DNA from: Marivirga aurantiaca
GTDB taxonomy: Bacteria > Bacteroidota > Bacteroidia > Cytophagales > Cyclobacteriaceae
Reading direction: 5' to 3'
DNA length: 64,000 nucleotides
Assembly: GCF_016679925.1 (NCBI RefSeq)
Contig: NZ_JAEQBW010000001.1
Location: forward strand, 1,240,001-1,304,000
Made by a program: the position numbers and the translations under genes. Positions 27,692 to 36,248 of the stretch are shown piece after piece. The notes beneath the pieces were generated by a model, which saw only the letters and a program-made list of their open reading frames with translations, made no database searches and had not been told where the DNA came from. How positions within the stretch are numbered: the first letter of the stretch is position 1; each line of letters starts with the position of its first letter.

Positions 27692-28630
27692 TTATTTTAA
27701 AACCAGCCTTTGGTCACTTTTTAGATATTTTTGAATGGTTTCTTTGATTTTGAGCTGCGCTTTTTCCGAGTTGTAGCTCTCCTCTTCCAGTAATACGTCC
27801 TGTAAAGAAAACAATTGCATAAAAAGTACTTTATCTTCCACTTTCCCTCTAATAGAGATAGTTTCCTTGCTGGCAAATAACTCATCCCATACCGTTCTTA
27901 CATCAGCCCAGTAGGCAGCATATTCTGACCACCAGTCTTTGGCCACCTGACATTTAGAATCTTCCGTTTTAGTATAAGTATTCCATCCTTTTTCCCATGC
28001 CAATAATTTGTCCTTACCATCTGCTCTCAAAATCTTCTGATTATCCTGCTCATGCAACCAGCCGTAATCGGTAATTTCCTGGCGATTGATCCGGGCCATC
28101 ACATTGTAATCATCCCTTTTTGAAAATTCACGTCTCGGAAGTGGTGCATCTGCTTTTGCTTCCCAATAATTTTTACCATCGATATGCACCCAACTGCCTG
28201 AACCTTCATAGCGTGGGCCGTCATCTACCTGATAAACTTTTTGAGTCCACTGACCAACAACCTGAGATTTTGGCAACTGTTGGTAATCCCATGTATTATC
28301 TTTCTGAAAAGCATAAATATCCTGATTCTCATATAACCAGTCCTGACGCCAATGCTTGATGATCATGGTATCTCCAACAATTAATAAGTGTTGCAATACA
28401 ATTTTATCGGACTTTTCTTCAATGGGAAAAACATACTCCAATGCACTTGAACGGTAATTGTCATGGAATTCATACTCTTTATCAGGCGCAAAAGTTTCTG
28501 CGAAATTGAAGGCTACTTCATAGCAGCCACACATGGCTTTAATGGAGGCTATGTCCTGTTGCTTTTTCTTTTTTTGAGCCATGGCAGATGTAGCCATCAC
28601 ACATGCTATTAACACAATAAAATGTTTCAT
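27692..28630 (-). CDS. DUF6607 family secreted protein of the haem locus
   Basis: 312 residues with a signal peptide (about 1-18, ending SAMAQ). The mature protein opens KKKKQQDIASIKAMCGCYEV, with a CGC motif and a conserved YEVAFNFAETF segment that I associate with DUF6607. A YNVMARINRQEITDYGWLHE segment and tryptophan-rich strands suggest a beta-rich fold. Its start overlaps the DoxX stop by 4 bp, so it belongs to the TonB receptor-HmuY-DoxX unit. Function unknown; the location suggests haem or iron handling. Confidence 0.75.
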   Translation of the reverse strand: MKHFIVLIACVMATSAMAQKKKKQQDIASIKAMCGCYEVAFNFAETFAPDKEYEFHDNYRSSALEYVFPIEEKSDKIVLQHLLIVGDTMIIKHWRQDWLYENQDIYAFQKDNTWDYQQLPKSQVVGQWTQKVYQVDDGPRYEGSGSWVHIDGKNYWEAKADAPLPRREFSKRDDYNVMARINRQEITDYGWLHEQDNQKILRADGKDKLLAWEKGWNTYTKTEDSKCQVAKDWWSEYAAYWADVRTVWDELFASKETISIRGKVEDKVLFMQLFSLQDVLLEEESYNSEKAQLKIKETIQKYLKSDQRLVLK

Positions 28631-29070
28631 TTCAATAAAGGTTTAGGTGTAAAAAATGTAAGTCTTAATTTTTTATAATCATATAGAATAATGAGTAGAT
28701 TTCCTGCCAGGTAAAGGCCACTCATTAGCAAGCCCGGAGTATCTTCCGGTTTTAGATACAGGTGAAATAGAAATATATTAAGGGTGACAGGAAGTAATAA
28801 AAATGCTCCTGCCAGTGCAAAATATTGAGAGATCAAAAGCAGGCCGGCAAGAATTTCTACAACTCCTAAAAGCGGCCAGAAATAATCGGGAGCTTTTAGT
28901 CCCCCGATAAAAGCTTTCATTTGTACTACATGAGCAGGTGGTTCTATGCTTTGCTCTGTGGCAGCTTTGCGAGCCGGATTAGGAATAAATTTCCTAACAC
29001 CGGCATACACAAAGAGAGCACCTAAACTCAATTGTAACACTATAAAAAAGATGGAAATTATTTTTTGCAT
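28627..29070 (-). CDS. DoxX-like membrane protein
   Basis: 147 residues with four membrane helices (IISIFFIVLQLSLGALFVYA, YFWPLLGVVEILAGLLLIS, ALAGAFLLLPVTLNIFLFHL, LLMSGLYLAGNLLIILYDY). The FVYAGVRKF N-terminal motif and GVVEILAGLLL are DoxX/DoxD family traits. Family members act in electron transfer or redox homeostasis at the membrane in some cases, but most lack a known role. It lies 8 bp after HmuY and overlaps the DUF6607 gene. Confidence 0.82.
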   Translation of the reverse strand: MQKIISIFFIVLQLSLGALFVYAGVRKFIPNPARKAATEQSIEPPAHVVQMKAFIGGLKAPDYFWPLLGVVEILAGLLLISQYFALAGAFLLLPVTLNIFLFHLYLKPEDTPGLLMSGLYLAGNLLIILYDYKKLRLTFFTPKPLLK

Positions 29071-29078
29071 TGTTTTAT

Positions 29079-30461
29079 TTAATCTAATAGTTGATATTCA
29101 AACTCAGGATAACCACGCTCACCATCCTCTGAATAAAGTCGGGTAAATCTGATTTTATAAAAGTTTTCATCAGCATCTTTAATTACAAAAAATCTATCAT
29201 CAAAAAGCTGTGGAGCGGATCCCGGCCCACCACCTTGCCTCCAATTGGCTCCTAGTGCATTAATTTCAGATTCAAATGAAACTTCTGTTGTATGCTCAAT
29301 ACTAAATTCTTCAAAAGAAAAATCCTCAACCATCACCAATGAAACAGAAGTCTGATTTCGGTTAATAATAATGTAATCGTTATAGCTATATGGAATAGCA
29401 GGCTGACCAAATGATACAATTTCTGTATAGGTACCATACATGATGTCCCAAGTGTCTTTTGCAGGTTCAAATTCTGTTTCCCCCTGATCCAAATCGAAGA
29501 ACTTGAAATTGTATGCTGCGTCTTTCTGGATTTCTGTGGTAGAAAATTCAGTTGCGTCTATATCTGCATACTGAATGCTGTACCCATCTCCATTTCGGTT
29601 AATTTTAACCTTCTTCCAATCACGGTGATCGCCTAATCTTTTAATAATGTAAACTTTGTTTTCACTATCATTTGCACTTATTTCAGCAATTGCCGTTGCT
29701 GATAAATCTCCATTGGGTGAATCTATCCATGCTACCGCTGCATTGGTGGCCATAAAACCAATTTGCATTTCGTTGGCAAAATCTACAGTATCCTCAGCAG
29801 TAACATTAGTTAAATCTACTTTATCTATAGCACGAGCCATTACTTGTGCAGATGAATTGAGAATGACACGGAAGGTGTTATCGGTAGTGAAACCCAAATC
29901 CCAGCTATATTTATCTACCGAGCGTACAGAATGTTTGCTTAGATCTGCAAAGGATTGTAAAGGGAAATCTGCTCCTCCGGAATTTAGCTCCAAACGACCG
30001 GAAGCTGAGAGGAAATTCTCAGAAAATTGAGCTGTCAATTCATTATTTACACCAATCTGAAAGAAATCATCAGAGGTGGATTGCAGTTTAAAACTGATAC
30101 TTTGGTCTTCTTCAATATTTAATCCGGCTCCTTTGTGCACATGAAAACTCAGCTGATTGACTCCACTTTCAAATGGTATTTGTAAGGTATTATTTTCTGC
30201 TGCAGGCATGGTATAAAAGTCATTTTGCTCTCCATAAGTAAGGTTACCCGCTTCAATAGATAAATTTAATATCCCGGATTGATCAGTAGCTCTTGAGAAA
30301 ATAATTTCTATCGACTTTTCAGATTCCTCGCCAGAAAAGCCAATTTCCGAAGCTGAAAAACTCACTGACAAGGCTTGTACCTGCTCATCATCATCACAGG
30401 AAAACAGGAATAAGCTCAGAAATGAGCAGCATAGCATGAAAAAAGTGTTTTTGATATTCAT
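29079..30461 (-). CDS. hmuY: HmuY family haem-binding lipoprotein
   Basis: 460 residues, longer than P. gingivalis HmuY (about 216) because of an N-terminal extension (residues 25-165) with a Calx-beta-like beta-sandwich character. SpII signal FLSLFLFSC, lipid Cys22. The HmuY-like domain starts near 170 (FADLSKHSVRSVDKYSWDLG) and shows DKYSWDLGFTTDNTFRVILNS-type and TWDIMYGTYTEIVSF segments typical of the fold. HmuY takes haem from host or environmental haem proteins at the cell surface and passes it to its TonB receptor, here encoded just upstream with an ATGA overlap. Whether the two haem-ligating histidines are present cannot be judged by eye. Confidence 0.8.
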   Translation of the reverse strand: MNIKNTFFMLCCSFLSLFLFSCDDDEQVQALSVSFSASEIGFSGEESEKSIEIIFSRATDQSGILNLSIEAGNLTYGEQNDFYTMPAAENNTLQIPFESGVNQLSFHVHKGAGLNIEEDQSISFKLQSTSDDFFQIGVNNELTAQFSENFLSASGRLELNSGGADFPLQSFADLSKHSVRSVDKYSWDLGFTTDNTFRVILNSSAQVMARAIDKVDLTNVTAEDTVDFANEMQIGFMATNAAVAWIDSPNGDLSATAIAEISANDSENKVYIIKRLGDHRDWKKVKINRNGDGYSIQYADIDATEFSTTEIQKDAAYNFKFFDLDQGETEFEPAKDTWDIMYGTYTEIVSFGQPAIPYSYNDYIIINRNQTSVSLVMVEDFSFEEFSIEHTTEVSFESEINALGANWRQGGGPGSAPQLFDDRFFVIKDADENFYKIRFTRLYSEDGERGYPEFEYQLLD

Positions 30462-32746
30462 TTGTTTATTGGTTTAGAAAATTGATATTGTAATCGTAAG
30501 AAAAATGAGCGGCCATAAGCCACCGAAGTTTGTCCGGAATTTCCTCCTGAATGTGCTCCACCGCTCAAATTGTCATTAATAGTTTCAATATTTAACAGGT
30601 TTTTAATCCCGGCACTCATACTGAACTGACTGGAAATGGATTGAGTGAGTGTTAAATCCAGCCAATGAAAAGGATCTATTTGTTGCAGTTCAGCTTGTGT
30701 ACCACCTGATTCGTCATTGACTAATCTGTAGTCTTTATTGGCCCCTGTGAATTTGTAAAAGAAAGCGGTTTGTAAGCCCACAGCGGGGAAATGATATTGG
30801 ATGGATAAATTGGCCTCTGGTGAATAGATAAATTCAGGCACCTCTGTTGGGGCATCTTCACTTAATTGTTGGTAGCGGCCAATAAATGCTGTACCAGCCT
30901 GAAGTTGAAGTTGCTTTACATTGTACCGCAAACCGGCATTTATCCCTTTGGTTTTAAATACACTGATATTTTGATAGGTAGTAGGCAAATCGGCCCTTTC
31001 CGGAGTGTAAAAACCGATTTTATCGTTAATGTCATTATAAAAAGCACCGGAATTAATCTTTAACTTATCAGAAAACCGGAAATTGAGGTTAGCGGTATAG
31101 CTATGGGATGTTTCCGGTTGCAGTAGCTCATTCCCAATAATATTATGATTGGCATCTATAAATTCATGGTACAGTTCCCGAATGGAGGGTGCTCTAAACC
31201 CTCTTCCATAACCTGCCCGGATTTGTACATAGGAGTTGATGTCATATTTTACATTGACAGAGGGTGTAGGTAAAGTGTGGAAAATGCTGTTGACTGTATA
31301 GCGGATTCCAGGCCTTACTTTTAGCCTGATTTTATAATTAAGTTCTGTTGAGGCAAAAAAGGCCACATCGGTAAGCTCTTTATATCCATCCGATAAAGTG
31401 GTACCACCAGCTAATTCATAGGTAGACTCAAGGCCTAATTGACCATTGGCTGTCCAATCAAATGCCGTGAATAATTTTCCTTGAAATGTATTGCGGCTGA
31501 ACCATGACTGATAAAAAATAGTATCTTGTTCAGTAGCCACAGTAGGCGTTTCTTTGCCTGTAACCATATTGGTGTTATATTGAGCTGTAGTCCTGCTATA
31601 ATCGGTAAAGGAATTGGCGGAGTTTAGCTTCCAATTACCCAATGAAAATCCAGCTTGCAATTGATGCATCCAGCGTACCGTATTGAAAGCCTGATCTGTT
31701 GCAAATGGGTCAAGTAGGGGATTATTGGAATTTATATTCCCCAAATCAAGAATTTCTTCTGATAATTGTTGTAGTTGATAACTAAGATTCCACTGATTGG
31801 CAGTGTAATTCAATCGGCCGGAATTCATCCATTGTGTTTTGGGATACCACTCCTTGTTTCTTCCCTCTCCTGCACCTGTCCAGCCGCCAAAGTGGTTCCA
31901 ACGGCTTTGAATTTCTCCATTTAAATTAGAGGTAATTCTTCCACCAAAGCGGAGAGAATAATTATGGATTCCATCTTCCAATAATGAATATTCATTTCCG
32001 ACTGTTTCTTCCTGTATACTAAGGTTGAGAAAAACAGATTGATCAGTTTCCTTTTTTGTAATGATGTTTATGACTCCGGCCAATGCATCAGCTCCATAAT
32101 TAACGGCCATGGGACCTTCCACTATTTCTACTCTGTCAATCATTTGCACATTGATCTGGTTAAGATCAATTTCATTGCCTGTACCTGTTCTTCCTACCAT
32201 TGGCACACCATCAATAAGGATTTTAACATACTGTCCTGAAAGCCCTTGCATATTAATCCTTCCATTTCCTACAGCGTTGTCGCGGGAGAAGCGGATATTC
32301 AGTTGTTGGGAAAGCACTTCTTCCAGGTTGGTAGCCCCCATGGCTTTTATCACTTCTGAATTTACAGTTTTGACCTGGTATACGGCATTTTTTGCTGACT
32401 GAGCTTCATACTGCCCGGTTACCACTACCTCTTTTAATGTAGAGGATTTTGCTTCCAGTTGATAATTGAATGAAGCGCTGTTCCTTATTGTATCTGAATG
32501 TGAGTGAAAGTTTAGGTGGGAGATTTGTATAATAAATGGAGGTTTAATAGAGATAGTTGCTTTTCCTTTTGTGTCAGTCCAGCTTGTTTCTGACTTTCCG
32601 GCTTTTGATAAGGATGTTACGCTAATCACAGCATCTGAAATAGCCAGGCCATTATTGTCTTCTACATAGAAGTAAACCTGGCCAACTGCATAATTGGCAG
32701 TCAGTAAGTATCCAATAATTGCTACTATAACTTTGGTAAACGACAT
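30458..32746 (-). CDS. TonB-dependent receptor of the haem locus (HmuR-like)
   Basis: 762 residues. Signal peptide about 1-22 (ending NYAVGQ), then a CarboxypepD_reg-like beta domain (25-100), a TonB-box/plug region (about 110-230: VVVTGQYEAQSAKNAVYQV, GLSGQYVKILIDGVPMVG, DRVEIVEGPMAVNYGADAL, VINIITKKE), and a beta-barrel ending LQYQFSKPI. Coupled by ATGA to hmuY; a 23-bp motif shared with the LuxR gene lies 7 bp before the start. Together these fit haem uptake across the outer membrane, energised by TonB. The TonB/ExbBD partners are not in this window. Confidence 0.9.
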   Translation of the reverse strand: MSFTKVIVAIIGYLLTANYAVGQVYFYVEDNNGLAISDAVISVTSLSKAGKSETSWTDTKGKATISIKPPFIIQISHLNFHSHSDTIRNSASFNYQLEAKSSTLKEVVVTGQYEAQSAKNAVYQVKTVNSEVIKAMGATNLEEVLSQQLNIRFSRDNAVGNGRINMQGLSGQYVKILIDGVPMVGRTGTGNEIDLNQINVQMIDRVEIVEGPMAVNYGADALAGVINIITKKETDQSVFLNLSIQEETVGNEYSLLEDGIHNYSLRFGGRITSNLNGEIQSRWNHFGGWTGAGEGRNKEWYPKTQWMNSGRLNYTANQWNLSYQLQQLSEEILDLGNINSNNPLLDPFATDQAFNTVRWMHQLQAGFSLGNWKLNSANSFTDYSRTTAQYNTNMVTGKETPTVATEQDTIFYQSWFSRNTFQGKLFTAFDWTANGQLGLESTYELAGGTTLSDGYKELTDVAFFASTELNYKIRLKVRPGIRYTVNSIFHTLPTPSVNVKYDINSYVQIRAGYGRGFRAPSIRELYHEFIDANHNIIGNELLQPETSHSYTANLNFRFSDKLKINSGAFYNDINDKIGFYTPERADLPTTYQNISVFKTKGINAGLRYNVKQLQLQAGTAFIGRYQQLSEDAPTEVPEFIYSPEANLSIQYHFPAVGLQTAFFYKFTGANKDYRLVNDESGGTQAELQQIDPFHWLDLTLTQSISSQFSMSAGIKNLLNIETINDNLSGGAHSGGNSGQTSVAYGRSFFLRLQYQFSKPINK

Positions 32747-32753
32747 CTTTATT

Positions 32754-32776
32754 TTTAATTAGATTTATTCTAAACA
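32754..32776 (-). promoter_or_regulatory. Putative operator of the haem operon (copy 1)
   Basis: The plus-strand sequence contains AATTAGATTTATTCTAAA. Read on the minus strand it is an inverted repeat TTAGA-N5-TCTAA placed 7 bp upstream of the TonB-receptor ATG. A near copy (20 of 23 bases by eye) lies upstream of the LuxR gene. The position suggests a repressor site, perhaps of a metal-responsive Fur/DtxR-type regulator; that is inference. Confidence 0.55.
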
Positions 32777-32940
32777 GTGCAAAGATGGGACTTGCAGGTT
32801 ATTCTGGCAATAGCTATAGGTAGGGAATTTTGGGATAGCTAGTGGTAGTGAAGGTAAAGTTTGAACTGCAGAGTTCCGGTATTTTTTGGACTACAAGTGA
32901 TGTAGGAAAACTTAAAACAAAGTTTATATACTCAAGTAAC

Positions 32941-33573
32941 TTATTCCTGATTGAATTGAAAAGCTATCGCCACCTGAATAAGCTGCGTAGGTTTAGACAA
33001 GGATAGCTTTTGCATAATGCGTTTGCGATGGGAGTTAACGGTATGTTTACTAATAAACAATTGATCTGCAATTTGCTGGGAAGACTGTCCCTCTCCTATC
33101 AATTTAAGCACTTCCAACTCTCGATCACTTAATGATTGTAATTCTTCCTGAACCGTATTTGAGTTGCTATGATTTTGAAAGATATAGCTAAGAAGTTCGC
33201 TACATAAATATTTACCAGATTCCCGGGCTGCTATCAAAGCATGCGTAAACTCATATTCCTTACAATCCTTACAAATCATTATATCTGCTAAATCAGCCTC
33301 AACAGTTATTTTTTTGCTTTCGATTCGATACAGATCAGCAATTAAAATGAGTTTAACAGCAGGGTTAGATTTAATGAAATCTTTTACTTCCTGATCATTA
33401 AGATAAAATTCAAGTGGAACGATTATAATAATTGAATTCCATTGGTGATATAAAGCTAAAATATCATCTATATGTGTGACAATACGAGTTTTAGTGATAA
33501 AATCCATTCTTTCAGCCATAGCAAGTATTCCTTGCTGAATAATATGCGCCACACCATAGACAAAAAGTTCCAT
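32941..33573 (-). CDS. LuxR-type regulator with degenerate receiver domain
   Basis: 210 residues. The C-terminal LuxR helix-turn-helix is complete (LSDRELEVLKLIGEGQSSQ, LFISKHTVNSHRKRIMQKLS; about 145-205). The N-terminal 130 residues have the length and strand order of a response-regulator receiver, but the strand that should end in the phospho-accepting Asp reads SIIIIVPLEF, with no Asp, so phosphorylation is unlikely. A CKDC pair (about residue 100) could bind metal or respond to redox. It precedes the haem operon on the same strand and shares its upstream motif, so it may be co-regulated with, or regulate, haem uptake. No cognate histidine kinase is nearby. Confidence 0.85.
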   Translation of the reverse strand: MELFVYGVAHIIQQGILAMAERMDFITKTRIVTHIDDILALYHQWNSIIIIVPLEFYLNDQEVKDFIKSNPAVKLILIADLYRIESKKITVEADLADIMICKDCKEYEFTHALIAARESGKYLCSELLSYIFQNHSNSNTVQEELQSLSDRELEVLKLIGEGQSSQQIADQLFISKHTVNSHRKRIMQKLSLSKPTQLIQVAIAFQFNQE

Positions 33574-33588
33574 GACGTAAAATTAATA

Positions 33589-33611
33589 TTTAATTGGACT
33601 TATTCTAAATA
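33589..33611 (-). promoter_or_regulatory. Putative operator of the LuxR gene (copy 2)
   Basis: Plus-strand AATTGGACTTATTCTAAATA; on the minus strand TTTAGAATAAGTCCAATT. It is 15 bp upstream of the LuxR ATG and matches copy 1 at 32754-32776 with three differences, all but one in the weaker half of the inverted repeat. Confidence 0.5.
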
Positions 33612-33765
33612 ATATCTTTACTATTTCGAGGGCCTGTAATAGTTAATTCTAAGAAGTCGCTTTTGATAATAATATGAATTTGACTGAAACACCTGCGGAA
33701 CGGAACTAATTAGAGAATGGTACCATTGTAATAATAACTAATACATTCAATACCGATAATAATTA

Positions 33766-34464
33766 ATGAGAAAATCAACAAAACTAGCAATATTCTGCTC
33801 TTCCCTTATACTTCTTATACTAGTAGCATTTAACCTGCTCACAAGATCCCAGATTGACAATTCAAAACTTATCTCAACTGAAAATAATGAGAATATGAAA
33901 GTAAACTTTATAAATGTTACAGATGATCGTATTAAAGAAAGTTTTATGAAAGTAATGAAACGCTATAAGCCCTTACACGATTACGAAATCACACTTAACC
34001 AAGAGAGAATAAAAGAGTCTACTATGCAGGCTCAACCACTTATTAATTTCCGTAATTTATTTACAGGTATTAAAAGCTATCAAATAAAGCTTGGTGTTTA
34101 TGTACGTGATAGTGATACACTGGCTATCGCTGACCTTCCTGAAGATGTACTTACAGGCTGGTTTGCCCATGAACTGGGTCATCTTGTAGATTATGAGCCA
34201 TTTTCCAATTTTAAAATGGTTTTCTATGGCCTCAGATACTATATTTCAACAAGCTTCAGGAAAAAAGTAGAACATGCTGCTGATTATATTGCCGTTGATT
34301 ATGGCTTTCATGAAGAGATTATTGCCACTAAACAATATATTCTTGAACATGACTTACTCGAAGAAAGCTATAAAGCACAGATAAGAAGGTATTATCTTTC
34401 AATTGATGATATAAACGTTTGTATGGAAAAAGAGCCTTTACTTAAGCCTGTTCCTGAAGTATAA
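33766..34464 (+). CDS. Membrane-anchored putative zinc metalloprotease (HELGH)
   Basis: 232 residues with an N-terminal anchor (LAIFCSSLILLILVAFNLLT). The middle has a HExxH zinc motif, WFAHELGHLVDYEPF (H135, E136, H139), and about 30 residues on a VEHAADYIAVDYG segment (E169, D173) that suits the third zinc ligand of M48- or M78-like gluzincins. No larger family is recognised. Small periplasmic-facing metalloproteins of this sort may act as proteases or have lost activity. Divergently placed relative to the LuxR gene. Confidence 0.7.
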   Translation: MRKSTKLAIFCSSLILLILVAFNLLTRSQIDNSKLISTENNENMKVNFINVTDDRIKESFMKVMKRYKPLHDYEITLNQERIKESTMQAQPLINFRNLFTGIKSYQIKLGVYVRDSDTLAIADLPEDVLTGWFAHELGHLVDYEPFSNFKMVFYGLRYYISTSFRKKVEHAADYIAVDYGFHEEIIATKQYILEHDLLEESYKAQIRRYYLSIDDINVCMEKEPLLKPVPEV

Positions 34465-34536
34465 GCATGGTAGTAAATGTAAAGGATTCTTACAAGGAAT
34501 ATTGACTAGAATTCCTGTAAGTAACGTGTACATAGC

Positions 34537-35214
34537 TCAATAAAAATACTCTTTAAATATATTGTTCAGCTGTTTGTCAATCACCTTTGGTTCTAAAGGT
34601 GACTTATCATCCATTGCACTTTTTCTGTAAAATGCAATCTCGTTATTATAAGCATCCAATATAATAACCTGTAAGTAAGATCGGGATTTTATGGGAACCG
34701 GATAATACGTTCCAAGGGTTAATATCCCTATACCTATGCTTTTGAAAACCTGCCCTGTATAGTTGCCTTTACTTCGAACAAAACCATCTACAAGCACAGC
34801 CATTGCAAAGCGTGTATTATTTTCTTCCATCATGCTTTTAAGTACTTCGGGTAATTGAATTCCATGTATACTTCCCTTATAGTCAATTTGATCAATTAAG
34901 TAGATTACATCAGCCTCTGCTTTTTCTCTATCATCAAAAAACTTATATTTTATGGAACCACTAAGTTTATATTGATCAGATTTATTGATTAGTATGGAAT
35001 CTGTTAAATTCCTTGATTCTAAAGATAGTTCTTCATTTAAAGCCCCCAAATTACCTTTCTCTATGAGATGAATAAAACTGAAAGGTTGGAAATAATGCAA
35101 ATTATTCAATTCATTGGAAGAAACTGATGAAGTTTGCATCCTGCTTGTAGTGCAGCTTCCCAAAACAATCAAAAGAAACAAATAGAGGAGATTCCGAGTA
35201 TTGTAAAATGACAT
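34537..35214 (-). CDS. Lipoprotein of unknown function
   Basis: 225 residues, SpII signal (YLFLLIVLGSC, Cys21). Segments such as LSGSIKYKFFDDREKAEADV and FAMAVLVDGFVRSK, plus ILTLGTYYPVPIKSRSYLQV, give alternating beta strands. The architecture reminds of outer-membrane assembly or CsgG-like lipoproteins, but I cannot support a family. It shares strand with the lipoprotein gene 94 bp upstream. Confidence 0.65.
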   Translation of the reverse strand: MSFYNTRNLLYLFLLIVLGSCTTSRMQTSSVSSNELNNLHYFQPFSFIHLIEKGNLGALNEELSLESRNLTDSILINKSDQYKLSGSIKYKFFDDREKAEADVIYLIDQIDYKGSIHGIQLPEVLKSMMEENNTRFAMAVLVDGFVRSKGNYTGQVFKSIGIGILTLGTYYPVPIKSRSYLQVIILDAYNNEIAFYRKSAMDDKSPLEPKVIDKQLNNIFKEYFY

Positions 35215-35308
35215 ATCAGCTATCTTAAAGTGTAAGGAAACTCAAATCTAGATAATTTGATATATAATAAGGATGAAAAAGTTAGGATTTATTTTTCAGA
35301 AGTACTTA

Positions 35309-36031
35309 CTATTTCCCACATACTGAGATTATTTTCAGAGCAACAGCTTTTGCCATTTCAATATTTTCGTGTAGGTCATCAGAAATATTTACATTCACAT
35401 TAAATATAATATTGCTTTTCAAAACTTTGAGCTGTAAACTTTTAAAACCAGTGATGTTAATAACTCCCCAGCAAGCAACATCCCCTACCCCTTCCAATAA
35501 GACATATTCTATATTGGTTTCCTCTTTTTGTAATTTATGTCCATCGTATTTGTTAACTATGGGTGTTTGCTGATTGGTTTCAGAAGACAATCCATTTTGC
35601 GGTTGACTAAGCCTGTACATATGCTTAAAGTAATCAACAAAGCTTTTATCATTACCAATCATTGGGTAATTAAGGAGATCCATGTTACCTACAGCAATAA
35701 AATTATTAGCTTCCAATTCCACAGATCTATCTCCCATTGTCATCATAAATGTTCTGTCTGATGGCCACTGGTATCTTACATTCATATATTTAGGTTTGTC
35801 AATTATTTGGGTGTTATCTTCCACCCTAACCTCTCGAACTGGTACCTTTACCATTTGAGCTATTGTACCTGGATCGATTAATTCCGAGGGAAATTTTTCT
35901 TTTGCGGTCAGACAGGAATCAGTACTATTAAGAAGCAGTTTGTTAGTATGGGAGTTCCCCTGCCCTGCCTCTGCGCAACTAAAAATTACGATTACCAGGG
36001 AAAGACTGGCGAGTTGTAGTAGTTCTTTCAT
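35309..36031 (-). CDS. Lipoprotein of unknown function
   Basis: 240 residues, SpII signal (SLSLVIVIFSC, Cys19). The mature chain has two cysteines (about Cys40 and Cys187) that could form a disulfide, and a strand pattern YMNVRYQWPSDRTFMMTMGD and GVINITGFKSLQLKVLKSNI. No family recognised. ATG at 36031; 217 bp separate it from the hydrolase gene further along. Confidence 0.6.
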   Translation of the reverse strand: MKELLQLASLSLVIVIFSCAEAGQGNSHTNKLLLNSTDSCLTAKEKFPSELIDPGTIAQMVKVPVREVRVEDNTQIIDKPKYMNVRYQWPSDRTFMMTMGDRSVELEANNFIAVGNMDLLNYPMIGNDKSFVDYFKHMYRLSQPQNGLSSETNQQTPIVNKYDGHKLQKEETNIEYVLLEGVGDVACWGVINITGFKSLQLKVLKSNIIFNVNVNISDDLHENIEMAKAVALKIISVCGK

Positions 36032-36248
36032 TTAATAGCATTATTGGTTAGATATATCGATAAAGCCTTTCTTTTTTACCAAAAATTTATTCATATGAGA
36101 TACACACCAAAATTTTCAAAAAGAGATCATTATTTGAAAATATTTTAGTTTAGACCTGAGTGCGATTTTAATATGAGCAAGAATTGACGCTATCATTAAA
36201 AGTCGAACTCAGGTTTTAGAATAATTATGAAAAGAAAATGTGCTTATG

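Noticed and set aside
27459-27734. Plus-strand open frame of 91 codons in the gap after the MDR oxidoreductase
   Set aside because: Cysteine/proline-rich translation without any fold-like pattern; it crosses several hairpins and runs into the 3' end of the opposite DUF6607 gene.
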